Positions 18,523 to 27,264 are shown, numbered from the stretch's first letter. The stretch is DNA of 56,211 nucleotides from DATEEG01 sp035525055 (GCA_035525055.1 DATLEZ010000113.1:1-56211); one strand, 5' to 3'. The notes: a model not told the origin generated them from the sequence alone. Translations and numbers: made by a program.

Positions 18523-19721
18523 GAGGGGGATGCTGATTCCGTCGAGGCAGAGGTGGATCATGGCGGCGAGGTGGTGGGGGTTGGGATGGCCGTACCCGCG
18601 CCGGTTGATGAGTCTGATTTTGGCGTTGATTCCTTCTAGTCGGCTGTTGGAGAGGCCGTGTTCGACGGCGGCGACGATCCCTTCGAAGTTGCGGCGGATG
18701 ACACGGGCGAGGTTGTGGAACGGTTGGAGTCGGCTCCGTTCAGCAGACCGGCACCAGGCCTCCAGGTAGGGGGTGGCGTTGTCCGGTTCGACGATCCGGT
18801 AGAGGTCTCGGAGACGTTCTTTCAGTTCCCAGGCTCGCCAAAGGGCGTAGCGGGTGCGGCGTAGCTGGATGAGCAGCTGGTGGTGGTTTTGGTCGAGGCG
18901 TTCGGCGCCGGCACGGAGGGCGTAACGGGTACGACGCCAGTCCCGACCGTTGACCGGGGTGCCGTGTTGGCGGCCGCTTTGGGTGTAGACCGCGTCGAGA
19001 GCCTGGTTGGCGAAACGGATCACATGGAAGGGGTCGAAACAGATGTCGGCTTGGGGGATGGAACGGTGACAGGGTTCACGCCAGAACCTGGCCATGTCCA
19101 TCGAAATGGCTTTGACCTGGGCGCAGCGGTCGGGACCCAAAAGGTCGAAAAAGCCTTGCAGGGTGGCCTGGCTGCGACCCTCGGCGACATGGACCACCCG
19201 GCCGCTCCCATGGTCGGCGATCACCGTCAGGTATTGATGTCCCCGTTTGTATGAGATCTCGTCGACTCCCAGGTTGAAGATCCCATCGAGGCGGGAATCG
19301 TCGAGATGGTCCGAAACCACTCACCACCGCCTGCACCGTTTCCCATGAGACCCGTAACAGGCGGCAGACCGAGGTCTTGTCGGTCCGTTGACACAACCAG
19401 GCGATGACATCTTCCAGGTCGCGGGTAAGCCGAGCCCCCGGGCCGAGCCCAAGGCACCAACTCGGTACGGACCTGACCGCACGAGCGGCAGTCGACCCGC
19501 CAGATCTCGGCCTCGAGCCAGAGCCGGCAGGCGGCCAGATCGAGATGCCGCCAACGACGACGGGTGTGGTCATAGCCGGGAGCTTTCCGACCGCAGGGGC
19601 AGCGATGGCACCGAGCCCGAAGACGGATACCCGCCACCATCCCCGCCTCACAGAACTCGACCCTCTCGACCCAGGCACCGGCAAGGGCCAACATCTTGTT
19701 GAATGCGGTACTGACGCGCAC
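18508..19721 (-). pseudogene. ISL3-family transposase, two frameshifts
   Basis: The protein is spread over three frames. The first piece (start GTG about 19721) has the N-terminal zinc-binding CHRCPCG...CRSCG and ends at VPWARPG near 19430. The second, in another frame, carries LTRDLEDVIAWL and LLRVSWETVQAVV down to about 19318. The third has LGVDEISYKRG, SMDMARFWRE and SRLEGINAKIR, the three acidic positions of the DDE site, and ends at 18508. Each junction needs a change of one or two bases. It is inactive as written, unless the shifts are sequencing errors. No intact copy is in the window. Confidence 0.85.
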
Positions 19722-19855
19722 GTGAGGTAGCTCCCTTCGGCTCGGTTGTTTGTGCAAACCCGAACCTAAGGACCGCTCCCGACACGTGCGCGTCTTTCAT
19801 CACCACCAAACCCGCCAAACCATCAACCGCCACCGGACAGAAACAGGAAAACCCA

Positions 19856-19888
19856 CCCACACAAAGCCGAGGAGGGGTACACGTGTTC
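19856..19888 (-). repeat. IS inverted repeat, distal end
   Basis: This is the partner arm of 18490-18522, located upstream of the transposase start. Confidence 0.8.
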
Positions 19889-19914
19889 TGCCTGGGAGGC
19901 TGTCCCGAACCTGG

Positions 19915-21024
19915 CTAGCCGACAGCGCCGGCGCCTGGTCCCACGGCTGGCCGGACCCGCTCCATCTGATGTGGCTCCGCGACGAAGGCAAGGAACGGGT
20001 AGGCAAGGAAGATCGGTGCGAACACGCGGGCGATGTCATATGGGAATCTCCAGACCGAAATCGACAAGAGCGACGCGATCAGGAGGCACGGGAACGCGGC
20101 CCAGGCCAGGACCTGCCTGCTTCGGAGGACTCGAACGGTGAAGGCAGCGCATATGGCTAGGAAGGCAAAGATCATAAGGAGGTTAAGCGGCTCGTCCAGC
20201 CAGAAGCCCCATGCCTCCACTGGACCCGCGAATGGATATGAGGCGACCACACCAGGCCCAGTGGAAGGGAACTGGGACAACTGCAACCTGACGTACACAC
20301 CCCACGCAACGGAAGCTGCCGTCGGCACTCCTACGACCACCCACCATCCTTTGGTGCCTCGTCGCCAGAGCATCCAGGCCACAACACCCACAAACGCCAA
20401 CATCGTTTCCCGGGACAATGCGGCTCCCATCAGCGTGACTGCCGTCGGCCATATCCGCCCCTGTTCCGCGGCCAATACTCCCCAGACGCCGAATGCCAGG
20501 GCCAGGGCCCCTCCTCCCGAAATGTCTACCTCGCTGAGGACCCCTGGATTGAGACAGAACGCAAGGCCGAGCCAGGTGGAACCACCGAGAACCTGGGCGA
20601 GACGACTTGCAGCCAGTGACCCAACTCCCAGAGCCAGAACGTTGACCAGCGGTAGCGTCCACACGATCAGGTTCGTCGGGAAAAGCCCGAAGCCGGAGGC
20701 GATAGTCGGATACCCCATCCGCTGTCCCCTATAGACGGGACGATCTATATAGATGGCGTGAAGTTCGGGGTCGAGGAACCATGGATCGATGGCCTGGAGA
20801 AAGAAACTTTGCCCGTCGTGACCATACGAGTCGCGGACCGAAACTTCGCCGACGAGGGTCCGGGCATAGGCAGACTGGGCAGGAGAGTCTTTGCCGAATG
20901 CCAGCATGATCGTGGGGTCCATGTCGCTCGGGATCATGATCCGGAGCACATAAACGAAGCCAATCAGAAGCCCCATTGCGCCGATCCACAGGGGCGACGG
21001 GTTGCGGAGTCTTCGTGCCGTCAC
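19915..21024 (-). CDS. Polytopic membrane protein, GT-C-like, paralogue of 3693-4766
   Basis: The 369-residue membrane protein has about nine helices. Its first outer loop carries GHDGQSFFLQAIDPW and VYRGQRMGYP, as in the protein at 3693-4766; helix patterns such as FCLNPGVLSEVDISGGG also align. The related proteins stand at opposite sides of the glycan island. The GTG start at 21024 overlaps the stop of the GT2/methyltransferase gene (GTGA); the longer open frame to 21153 would run inside that gene and is not used. The stop is 27 bp from the insertion sequence, and the length equals its paralogue, so the IS has not truncated it. Confidence 0.72.
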   Translation of the reverse strand: MTARRLRNPSPLWIGAMGLLIGFVYVLRIMIPSDMDPTIMLAFGKDSPAQSAYARTLVGEVSVRDSYGHDGQSFFLQAIDPWFLDPELHAIYIDRPVYRGQRMGYPTIASGFGLFPTNLIVWTLPLVNVLALGVGSLAASRLAQVLGGSTWLGLAFCLNPGVLSEVDISGGGALALAFGVWGVLAAEQGRIWPTAVTLMGAALSRETMLAFVGVVAWMLWRRGTKGWWVVVGVPTAASVAWGVYVRLQLSQFPSTGPGVVASYPFAGPVEAWGFWLDEPLNLLMIFAFLAICAAFTVRVLRSRQVLAWAAFPCLLIASLLSISVWRFPYDIARVFAPIFLAYPFLAFVAEPHQMERVRPAVGPGAGAVG

Positions 21025-22418
21025 TTCTTGACTGCGATGGCAACCCAGCTGAGCCCAGGCAAAGGTCGGATCCTTTCGACCGCACGCCCCACAGGAAGGA
21101 GTAGCGCGAAGAGCCGGGTCTGCCACGAGCGGAGCGTCGTCTTGTGCGTCCACTTGTTGACCAGCCAGCCAAGGACACCAAACCGGTTGAACGCAATGAG
21201 GTGAACCACCTCAAAACCGGCCGCTTCCAACAACGCCCTCAATTGTGCTTTCTCAAATCGTTGACGGTGCTCGATGGCCCGGTCAACGTCTGAGTAGAGC
21301 CACTGATGTGCTGGCACCAGAACGATCGCCCGCCCACCGGGCCGGAGGACTCGTGCGAATCCCAGTAGAGCAGTATCGGGCCGATCGAGATGTTCAAGGA
21401 CGTTCACACAGAGGACCGAATCGAAGTCTTCATCGCTCAGTCTTTCATAGAGGCCAGGATCCTGCAGATCACCGCCGATCACCGAGACGTTGGCCAGATG
21501 GCCCCACTGTCGTTCGAGGGCCCGTGTGTAAAACGGATCGATGTCGACCGAAACCAGTCGTTGCTTGCCCAATAGATGGCGGGTCAGATTGCCAGTCCCC
21601 GCGCCTGCCTCAAGGACCCGTGAACCGATATAGGGCACCATCGGCTTGAGGGACCACTGGCTCAGTGACTTGCTAACCGACATGCTCTCGAGCGTGGCGT
21701 GGCCATGCCGGTCGCTGAACCTGGTGTCGAACCATCGGTACTTGAAGAGCAACCAAACTGCTTGGACGCCGTCGCGCCACCCGATGTTCTTTCCCTCCGC
21801 GTATGTTCGCCCGTCGTAGGAGATCGGCACCTCGTATATGCGAGCGCCCCACTGGGCGAGGCGGGTGGTCATCTCTGGCTCTATACCGAAACGTTCGCTT
21901 TGGAGACGGAGAGATCGCAGGACATCTGCGCGGATCGTTTTGTACCCGGTCTCCATATCGGTCAGGTTGAGGTCGTTGAGCATGTTGGTCAGCCAAGTCA
22001 GGACCTTGTTGCCGAGGGAGTGCCAGTAGAGGAGCACTCGGCGCTCCGGGCTCGAGGCGAATCGGGAACCGAACACCGCGTCGGCTCGACCTTCCAGTAT
22101 TGGCTTCAAGAGCTTGGGGTAGTCGGCGGGGTCATATTCGAGATCTGAGTCCTGGATGACGGCGATGTCGCCAGACATCATTTTGATGGCGGTGCGGATG
22201 GCGGCGCCTTTTCCGCGGTTCTCGACATGCCGGACGCAACGGATACGGTCGTCCTGGCTCGCCAGGTCCGAAAGGATCTCCCACGACCCGTCTGTACTGG
22301 CGTCGTCGACTGCCAGGATCTCGATCTCCAGATCAATTGGAGCCTCGAGAACCCGTTTGAGAATGGTGGGCAACGTCCTCGACTCGTTGAAGACCGGCAT
22401 CAAAACTGAGAGTTTCAT
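21021..22418 (-). CDS. Fusion of GT2 glycosyltransferase and SAM methyltransferase
   Basis: The 465-residue protein carries two catalytic domains. Residues 1-240 form a GT2 enzyme with LSVLMPVFNESRT, LAVDDASTDGS and IQDSDLEYDP, like polyprenyl-phosphate sugar synthases. Residues 250-465 form a class I methyltransferase with VLEAGAGTGNLTRH, VSVDIDPFY and VNVLEHLDRP. The ATG at 22418 overlaps the upstream stop (ATGA) and has an AGGA site, so a longer N-terminus back to 22553 is rejected. Separate GT2 and methyltransferase genes occur side by side twice elsewhere in the island, and here they are joined. I see no frameshift or linker stop. Confidence 0.85.
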   Translation of the reverse strand: MKLSVLMPVFNESRTLPTILKRVLEAPIDLEIEILAVDDASTDGSWEILSDLASQDDRIRCVRHVENRGKGAAIRTAIKMMSGDIAVIQDSDLEYDPADYPKLLKPILEGRADAVFGSRFASSPERRVLLYWHSLGNKVLTWLTNMLNDLNLTDMETGYKTIRADVLRSLRLQSERFGIEPEMTTRLAQWGARIYEVPISYDGRTYAEGKNIGWRDGVQAVWLLFKYRWFDTRFSDRHGHATLESMSVSKSLSQWSLKPMVPYIGSRVLEAGAGTGNLTRHLLGKQRLVSVDIDPFYTRALERQWGHLANVSVIGGDLQDPGLYERLSDEDFDSVLCVNVLEHLDRPDTALLGFARVLRPGGRAIVLVPAHQWLYSDVDRAIEHRQRFEKAQLRALLEAAGFEVVHLIAFNRFGVLGWLVNKWTHKTTLRSWQTRLFALLLPVGRAVERIRPLPGLSWVAIAVKK

Positions 22419-23581
22419 GATCCTCTTCCCGCCGCTTCCAATAATCGGCTCCGCCGGCCGAGCCTTGAGGCGGAAGCCCCCGATGAACTGGCCAGGTACA
22501 AGCCAACCATGACGAATAGGAGATTCCGCAGAACCAGAAGAGCCCACCACCACACGGTTCCCTCGAACATCTCATGCCATGAGGTGAGCAGGATCAGGCT
22601 GAAGGTGTTGACCGGGAGCATCAGCACCGTAGCCCGCCGGTCCACCGCGGCAAACGGTGTTAGCCAGGCTACGTACTGAGTCGAGAAGAATGGGCTGGCG
22701 ATTATCAACGCTGCCGTCAAGCCGCCCATCAACCTCCACGACCTGGCCCACTCGAACGGGGCCCGCAGGCCCCCCCACGCCGACAGGCCGATCAATGCTC
22801 CGAACGCAACGTTCACCGCCAGCAGCCACCAGGGACCATCGATGTACGTCGCCGCCGACCGCTCGAGACGCAGATCGCTGCCATCGATCGATCGCACCAG
22901 GCCGGTCACCGAACCGGCCAGAGTCTCGGTGTGGGTGCCACGGGGACTTTGCGCCGCCTGCAGCGGCGGCGACAGCAAAACGGCAAAGGACGCCAGGGTG
23001 AAAGCACCGACACCCACAGCTACCCAGCGGTTGCCCCGCTTCCACTCGACGACTCCCCAGAGCCCGGGCCAGCCCTTGGCCAGGCACCCCGCCCCGAGAA
23101 CCAGAATCGATGCCACCTTCTTTCCGTTCATCGCCAGGATGATTCCGGCAAGTGCCAGGAAGACCACCCACGAGTCGTTGCGAAAGAGCAGAAACGGAAG
23201 CAGCGGCACCGTCAGGAGGATCCATCTAACGGTCAAGTCCTCGATGGCGATTCCGGACTCGATCCGCCGAATGACGAGGCCGGTAGCCACGATGATCACC
23301 GTCGAAACTCCAGCGAGGGCGAAGGCGTATGACTGAAGGTCGCGACTCCCGCCTATCAACCAAGCAACACTCATCGGGACCAGCATCAGGGGGAGATGGG
23401 GGAAGGGCAGATCCACATAGGGGACCTTGCCCGAGAAGATCTCGGCCATGAGGCCGCGGTAGTCGAGCGCATCGCCCGCCAGCACGGCGTCGGAAAAGGC
23501 AGCTGCGAAGTAGGCCCCGGCAGCAGAGGCAACCACCAGCAGGACCGTCACCTTGAACCGGCTCACCTTGATCGTGCCCAT
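22415..23581 (-). CDS. GT87/DUF2029-like membrane glycosyltransferase
   Basis: The 388-residue protein has about ten membrane helices. The first outer loop has DALDYRGLMAEIFSGKVPYVDLPFPHLPL, a pattern seen in the GT87 family (actinobacterial alpha-mannosyltransferases using polyprenyl-phosphate mannose), with an acidic residue at the expected place. The assignment is by pattern only. The ATG at 23581 overlaps coaE by 19 bp; a GTG at 23566 would overlap by four bases and is an equal candidate. It is followed, with a four-base overlap, by the GT2/methyltransferase fusion that could make its lipid-linked donor. Confidence 0.65.
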   Translation of the reverse strand: MGTIKVSRFKVTVLLVVASAAGAYFAAAFSDAVLAGDALDYRGLMAEIFSGKVPYVDLPFPHLPLMLVPMSVAWLIGGSRDLQSYAFALAGVSTVIIVATGLVIRRIESGIAIEDLTVRWILLTVPLLPFLLFRNDSWVVFLALAGIILAMNGKKVASILVLGAGCLAKGWPGLWGVVEWKRGNRWVAVGVGAFTLASFAVLLSPPLQAAQSPRGTHTETLAGSVTGLVRSIDGSDLRLERSAATYIDGPWWLLAVNVAFGALIGLSAWGGLRAPFEWARSWRLMGGLTAALIIASPFFSTQYVAWLTPFAAVDRRATVLMLPVNTFSLILLTSWHEMFEGTVWWWALLVLRNLLFVMVGLYLASSSGASASRLGRRSRLLEAAGRGS

Positions 23582-24138
23582 TGGTCGAATCGACGCACCG
23601 ACGCGGCAAGGTCCTCGACAGTGCCCTGGTTATCAATGACGATGTCGGCAGCTGCCAGAAGCTCGGAATCGGATGGTTGTGAAGCCATTCTGGCTTCAAC
23701 ATCGGCGGGCTTCATTCCCCTCTCCAGAGCTCTTTCCCTCCGCACCGACTCGGGGGCGCTAACGATCACCAATGGCCCCCACTCGGGTGCGGCGACCTTC
23801 AGCACTGAGATCTCGACCGCGAGGGGCTCAACAGAGGTTTCGACCCAACTTTCGATCCGACCGACAATCAGGGGATGGGTCATGCCTTCCAGAGCTACGA
23901 GCTCCCCCGGGTCGGCGAATACCACCTTTGCGAGCGTCGATCGGTTGACGGCGCCTTCCCTTACGGCTTGCGGCCAGCGAGCCGCCACCGTCTCTGTCAC
24001 GTCGGGGTCCATCAACACCTCGTGGCCGACCTGGTCAGCGTTGATCACTGACCAACCAAGCTCGGAGAGGGCAGAGATAACTGTGGATTTGCCGCTTCCA
24101 ATACCGCCGGCGACTACCACCCTTTGGCGGGGTCTCAT
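23563..24138 (-). CDS. coaE: Dephospho-CoA kinase
   Basis: CoaE phosphorylates the 3' hydroxyl of dephospho-CoA, the last step of coenzyme A synthesis. The 191-residue protein has the P-loop GGIGSGKST at residues 11-19 and the family motifs NADQVGHEVL and THPLI. In actinobacteria this gene usually follows rpsA; here a 12-kb Tad locus lies between. It starts 28 bp from the divergent sensor kinase and is the first gene of the minus-strand run into the glycan island. Confidence 0.95.
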   Translation of the reverse strand: MRPRQRVVVAGGIGSGKSTVISALSELGWSVINADQVGHEVLMDPDVTETVAARWPQAVREGAVNRSTLAKVVFADPGELVALEGMTHPLIVGRIESWVETSVEPLAVEISVLKVAAPEWGPLVIVSAPESVRRERALERGMKPADVEARMASQPSDSELLAAADIVIDNQGTVEDLAASVRRFDQWARSR

Positions 24139-24150
24139 TCACGTCCAAGT

Positions 24151-24156
24151 TAGTGT
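24151..24156 (+). promoter_or_regulatory. Possible -10 box of a leaderless kinase transcript
   Basis: TAGTGT ends nine bases before the ATG at 24166, the spacing expected for a leaderless mRNA; no ribosome-binding site is seen. No good -35 element is visible. Confidence 0.3.
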
Positions 24157-24165
24157 GAACTAGTC

Positions 24166-25662
24166 ATGCTTCCCGTTATATGGGATCGACGAACTCGCCT
24201 GGTGTTGGTGGCCTCACAATGGGTGGCACTTGCGCTCGGGATTTTCGCCTCCTTTGCTACCGAAGGCCCTGAGCCGCGCACGATCGGCGCCGCTGGGATC
24301 GCTGGCGTTTTTGTGTTGGGTTCGACCTCCGCCCCCTCGGATTGGTTCCGTCGACAGATTGTCCTCGACATATGGGTTCTGGCCGGAGTGGTCCTTGCCA
24401 TGATCGCGGTGACCCTGACCGGATCCGCCGACAGCCCCTACCTGCTTCTGGCCATTACCCCGACGCTCTGGGCCGGAATCTTCGGGAGTCACCGTCAGGC
24501 CCTCTCGACGGCGCTGCTGGCCTCTGGGCTTCTGCTGCTGATCGAACTGGGGCTCGAAGAACCGGACGGTGCCGGTGTTCTCCTGGTGGGTGGGATTCAG
24601 CTGCTGCTGGCGATCAGCATCTCCCAGGTCAGGCGAGTGCTCGTCGACATGGAGCGGCGTCAGGAACAAATGGTCTTGAGCCAGGAGGTCAGCAACCGGC
24701 GGTTGGAGCAACTGGAGGACACCCACGACCTGCTCACCAGGCTGGAAGAGCTCACTGCAAGCCAGGACACCAATCCGATCAAGCTTGGAAAGACGGCCCT
24801 CGAATCCCTCGTCGCCCGTTTTCCGGGCACAGCCGCCGCTGCCGCCATCGCCAGCGACAAGGGCCCGGTGCTGGTCGCCCGGGTCGGGCGCGAGCCGCCA
24901 CAATCGCAGCGGCTGACAATTCCTCTGCGCCTGGCCGGGCAGGAGACCGGCTGGATCATGCTGGCGACGCCTCGGGCCCTTTCTCAGGTCGAGATCGACG
25001 GGATCGAACAGTCCATGAGGCCGCTGGCGCTGGCGTTTTCGAATGTCCGGCTGCTCGAGATGATCGCTCAGAAGGCAATCAGTGAAGAAAGGGTCCGGAT
25101 CGCCCGGGAGCTCCACGACGAACTCGGTCCATCACTGGCATCGCTCGGCCTGGGGATCGACCTCGCCATGGTTCAGAACACGCCCGATCAACCGCTGACG
25201 GATCAGCTCAATCAGCTCCGCAGGTCGGTTTCGTTCCTCGTCGACGACATCAGGAAGACGGTCGCCGACCTTCGCAGCGAGACCGAACCGAGCCTGTCGA
25301 CGTCCATTAACGAGCACCTCATCAAGCTCGATCCCGATCCCGAGGTCCACCTCGACCTTGATGAACGGCGACCGCCCCGGCCCTCGATTTCTCAGGAGTT
25401 GACGGCCATCGTCTCGGAGGCGATCCGCAACGCTTCCCGCCATGCCCATGCCCGATCGATCAAGGTTTCCGGAGTGGTTGACTTCGATCGGGGCTGGATC
25501 AGCGTCGCCGACGACGGGCGTGGCTTCGACAAGACACAGGTTCCTGATGGCCACTACGGGCTACTCGGGATGAAGGAAAGGGCCGCCAAGATCGGCGGCC
25601 GACTTGACGTTGAGAGCGGCGCAAAGGGGACCGTCGTCTCAATAGAGTGGAGCGCCAGATGA
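24166..25662 (+). CDS. NarL/DegS-type sensor histidine kinase
   Basis: The 498-residue kinase starts with about five to six membrane helices (residues 10-155). A short coiled coil (155-200) and a GAF-like region (about 205-295) follow. The HisKA_3 dimer domain has the phospho-accepting His317 in IARELHDELG. The HATPase domain has N-box EAIRNASRHA, VADDGRGFD and YGLLGMKERA. No large extracellular sensor is present, so the signal is likely sensed in the membrane or by the cytoplasmic GAF-like part. It overlaps its response regulator by four bases and lies just upstream of five pilin genes. Confidence 0.92.
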   Translation: MLPVIWDRRTRLVLVASQWVALALGIFASFATEGPEPRTIGAAGIAGVFVLGSTSAPSDWFRRQIVLDIWVLAGVVLAMIAVTLTGSADSPYLLLAITPTLWAGIFGSHRQALSTALLASGLLLLIELGLEEPDGAGVLLVGGIQLLLAISISQVRRVLVDMERRQEQMVLSQEVSNRRLEQLEDTHDLLTRLEELTASQDTNPIKLGKTALESLVARFPGTAAAAAIASDKGPVLVARVGREPPQSQRLTIPLRLAGQETGWIMLATPRALSQVEIDGIEQSMRPLALAFSNVRLLEMIAQKAISEERVRIARELHDELGPSLASLGLGIDLAMVQNTPDQPLTDQLNQLRRSVSFLVDDIRKTVADLRSETEPSLSTSINEHLIKLDPDPEVHLDLDERRPPRPSISQELTAIVSEAIRNASRHAHARSIKVSGVVDFDRGWISVADDGRGFDKTQVPDGHYGLLGMKERAAKIGGRLDVESGAKGTVVSIEWSAR

Positions 25663-26282
25663 TAAGAGTAATGATTGCCGACGACCACAAGCTCTTCGCC
25701 GAGGGACTGAGCGAGGGACTCTCCGCCATTCCCGATCTGCGGGTGGTTGGAGTCGTCTCAAACGGAAGCGAGTTGTTGGACCGACTCAAGACGCAACCAG
25801 CCGATGTCCTCCTGATCGACCTCGAAATGCCCGGTCTCGATGGGATGGGAACCCTCGCCGCTCTGCCGAGCACAGCCAAGGCCATAGTCGTTTCAATGCA
25901 CGACAACGAGCAGACCCGCCAGGCCGTGGCCAAAGCAGGAGCCTCAGGCATGTTCTCGAAGGGGGTACCCCTCATCGAGATCGCCTCCGCCATCAGAGCA
26001 GTTGCCGATGGAGAAGTCCTACTCACCGGGGTTCCCATCGCCGAGAAGTACCGCCGCCCCACCCTCGATCCCGGCGCCGCTGCGCTGACCGACCGCGAGA
26101 CGGAAATACTGTCTCTACTGGCGAAAGGCGTGTCGTCGACCGAGGATCTGGCCGATCGCCTGTTCATCTCTCAAAAGACGGTGAAGAACCACCTGGCTTC
26201 GATCTTCAGCAAGTTGTCGGTGGCGGATCGCACGCAGGCCGCGATCGAAGCAATCCGCTTGGGAATCGCGAAACCGAAATAG
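25659..26282 (+). CDS. LuxR/NarL-family response regulator
   Basis: The 207-residue regulator has a receiver domain with Asp8/Asp9, phosphorylation site Asp54 (LLIDLEMPG) and Lys101. The C-terminal LuxR helix-turn-helix begins at LTDRETEILSLLAKG and contains ISQKTVKNHLASIFSKL. The ATG overlaps the kinase stop (ATGA); GGAG lies upstream. The next gene, 92 bp on, is the first Flp pilin, making pilin genes plausible targets; that is inference. The full-length domain set shows nothing unusual. Confidence 0.94.
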   Translation: MIRVMIADDHKLFAEGLSEGLSAIPDLRVVGVVSNGSELLDRLKTQPADVLLIDLEMPGLDGMGTLAALPSTAKAIVVSMHDNEQTRQAVAKAGASGMFSKGVPLIEIASAIRAVADGEVLLTGVPIAEKYRRPTLDPGAAALTDRETEILSLLAKGVSSTEDLADRLFISQKTVKNHLASIFSKLSVADRTQAAIEAIRLGIAKPK

Positions 26283-26374
26283 GCCCTCGGTCCCATGGGG
26301 ACCCGTAAACATCGAGCCTATCGTTTGATGGCGGGCAATGACTTCCCCAAAGGTTGTACTCCAGGAGGTACTTC

Positions 26375-26551
26375 ATGTTTGAAATGTGGACCAAGCTGAC
26401 AGCATGGATGAAGGAAGAGCAGGGCGCCAGCATGGTGGAATATGCCCTGTTGGTCGTTCTGATCGCAATCATCGCAATCGTGGCCATATCGATCGCCGGC
26501 CGGCAGGTTTCGACCGCGTTCTCCACGATCGCCAACACGCTGTCCAACTAA
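26375..26551 (+). CDS. flp: Flp-type pilin 1
   Basis: This 58-residue prepilin starts at an ATG with a strong AGGAGG site; a start 21 bases upstream is less likely. The N-terminus MFEMWTKLTAWMKEEQ is followed by the cleavage motif G/ASMVEYALLV, with Glu at +5 and Tyr at +6 as Flp pilins require. A single hydrophobic helix follows. Cleavage by a TadV-like peptidase would leave about 41 residues. Pilin 4 (27410-27586) is its nearest relative in the window. A hairpin terminator follows 20 bp downstream. Confidence 0.93.
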   Translation: MFEMWTKLTAWMKEEQGASMVEYALLVVLIAIIAIVAISIAGRQVSTAFSTIANTLSN

Positions 26552-26559
26552 CGATCACA

Positions 26560-26709
26560 CTTCATTGTCGGAAAGAGCCGGGCCGCCAGGGCCCGGCTCT
26601 TTGCGTTTCCTGCAAGGACTTCTGTTTTCGCGACTTCTGGGCCGGTCGACCCATACGGAAGATGCATGACCCACCCAATAATGGCGCCTCACAAGAGGAG
26701 GCAATAGGT
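26560..26709 (+). repeat. Pilin spacer repeat, copy 1
   Basis: The whole spacer before pilin 2 is similar to that before pilin 3 (26891-27043). Shared blocks include the GC hairpin followed by CTCTTTGCGTTT, TTTTCGCGACTTCTGGGCCG and GACCCATACGG. This shows a tandem duplication of spacer plus pilin. Confidence 0.75.
26572..26602 (+). terminator. Hairpin terminator or attenuator after pilin 1
   Basis: AAAGAGCCGGGCC and GGCCCGGCTCTTT form a perfect 13-bp stem with a 5-nt loop, followed by TGCGTTT. It may reduce read-through so that pilin 1 is made more than the downstream copies. The version after pilin 2 is degenerate. Confidence 0.7.
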
Positions 26710-26886
26710 ATGGACAGGATCCGGGCAAAGTTGTCGGAATGGGTGACCGGCGAGAGAGGGGCGAGCATGGTGGAGTACGCCTTGTTGGTCGTTCTCATCG
26801 CAATCATCGCAATCGTGGCCGTGACGATCGCTGGGCGGCAGGTTTCGACCGCGTTCTCCACTATCGCCCAAACGTTGTCGAACTGA
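26710..26886 (+). CDS. flp: Flp-type pilin 2
   Basis: The 58-residue prepilin starts MDRIRAKLSEWVTGERG, followed by the conserved ASMVEYALLVVLIA segment. Its ribosome-binding site AGAGGAGG sits 8 to 10 bases upstream. The C-terminus ends STAFSTIAQTLSN, almost as in pilin 1. The N-terminus and the upstream spacer match pilin 3, so these two arose by tandem duplication. The longer open frame through the spacer is not coding. Confidence 0.92.
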   Translation: MDRIRAKLSEWVTGERGASMVEYALLVVLIAIIAIVAVTIAGRQVSTAFSTIAQTLSN

Positions 26887-26890
26887 CGAC

Positions 26891-27043
26891 GTTTCATTGG
26901 CGGAAGAGCCAGGCCCCAGGCGGCCCCCCTCTTTGCGTTTGGTTTTGGAAGGCCTTCCGTTTTCGCGACTTCTGGGCCGAACGACCCATACGGTCTGCGC
27001 ATACCTATCCCAATGATGCCGCCCTCAAGGGGGAGCAATTGGT
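26891..27043 (+). repeat. Pilin spacer repeat, copy 2
   Basis: This is the counterpart of 26560-26709. Its first hairpin has lost pairing (GGAAGAGCCAGGCC against CCCCCCTCTTTGC), while the CGCGACTTCTGGGCCG and GACCCATACGG blocks remain. Confidence 0.72.
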
Positions 27044-27217
27044 ATGAACAGGATCCGGGCAAAGTTGTCGACCTGGGTATCCGACCCGGGGGCGAGCATG
27101 GTGGAGTACGCCCTGCTGGTCGTTCTCATCGCCATCATCGCCATCGTGGCCGTGGCCATCGCCGGCGAAGAAGTGTCAATGGCATTCAGATCGATTGCCA
27201 ACACACTACGCAACTAG
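27044..27217 (+). CDS. flp: Flp-type pilin 3
   Basis: The 57-residue prepilin starts MNRIRAKLSTWVSDPG, then ASMVEYALLVVLIA. It has lost one residue before the cleavage site compared with pilin 2. The tail differs from all others: GEEVSMAFRSIANTLRN replaces the GRQVSTAF pattern and adds charge. It may be a minor pilin or a drifting copy. The ribosome-binding site is GGGGGAG. It is embedded in the tandem array and is too short to stand out without the cleavage motif. Confidence 0.9.
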   Translation: MNRIRAKLSTWVSDPGASMVEYALLVVLIAIIAIVAVAIAGEEVSMAFRSIANTLRN

Positions 27218-27264
27218 GCAAAAGGCGAAAGTGCCGAATTTTCGTGCTCTGGACGGTCCCGGAA

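Larger units (their letters stand above)
18490..19888 (-). mobile_element. ISL3-family insertion sequence, decayed
   Basis: The element is bounded by 33-bp inverted repeats (18490-18522 and 19856-19888) with three mismatches, the outermost 20 bases identical. It encloses one transposase gene of ISL3 type that is broken by two frameshifts. The size of about 1.4 kb fits the family. No direct target duplication is visible at the ends, which suggests age or a rearrangement. It lies between uvrA and a GT-C-like gene. Confidence 0.8.

Noticed and set aside
18482..19896. 8-bp target duplication around the ISL3 element
   Set aside because: The eight bases outside each inverted repeat do not match.
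26386..26886. A 166-residue protein containing pilin 2
   Set aside because: The upstream part crosses the pilin 1 gene in another frame and a terminator hairpin; the internal ATG at 26710 has a proper ribosome-binding site and gives a standard Flp pilin.
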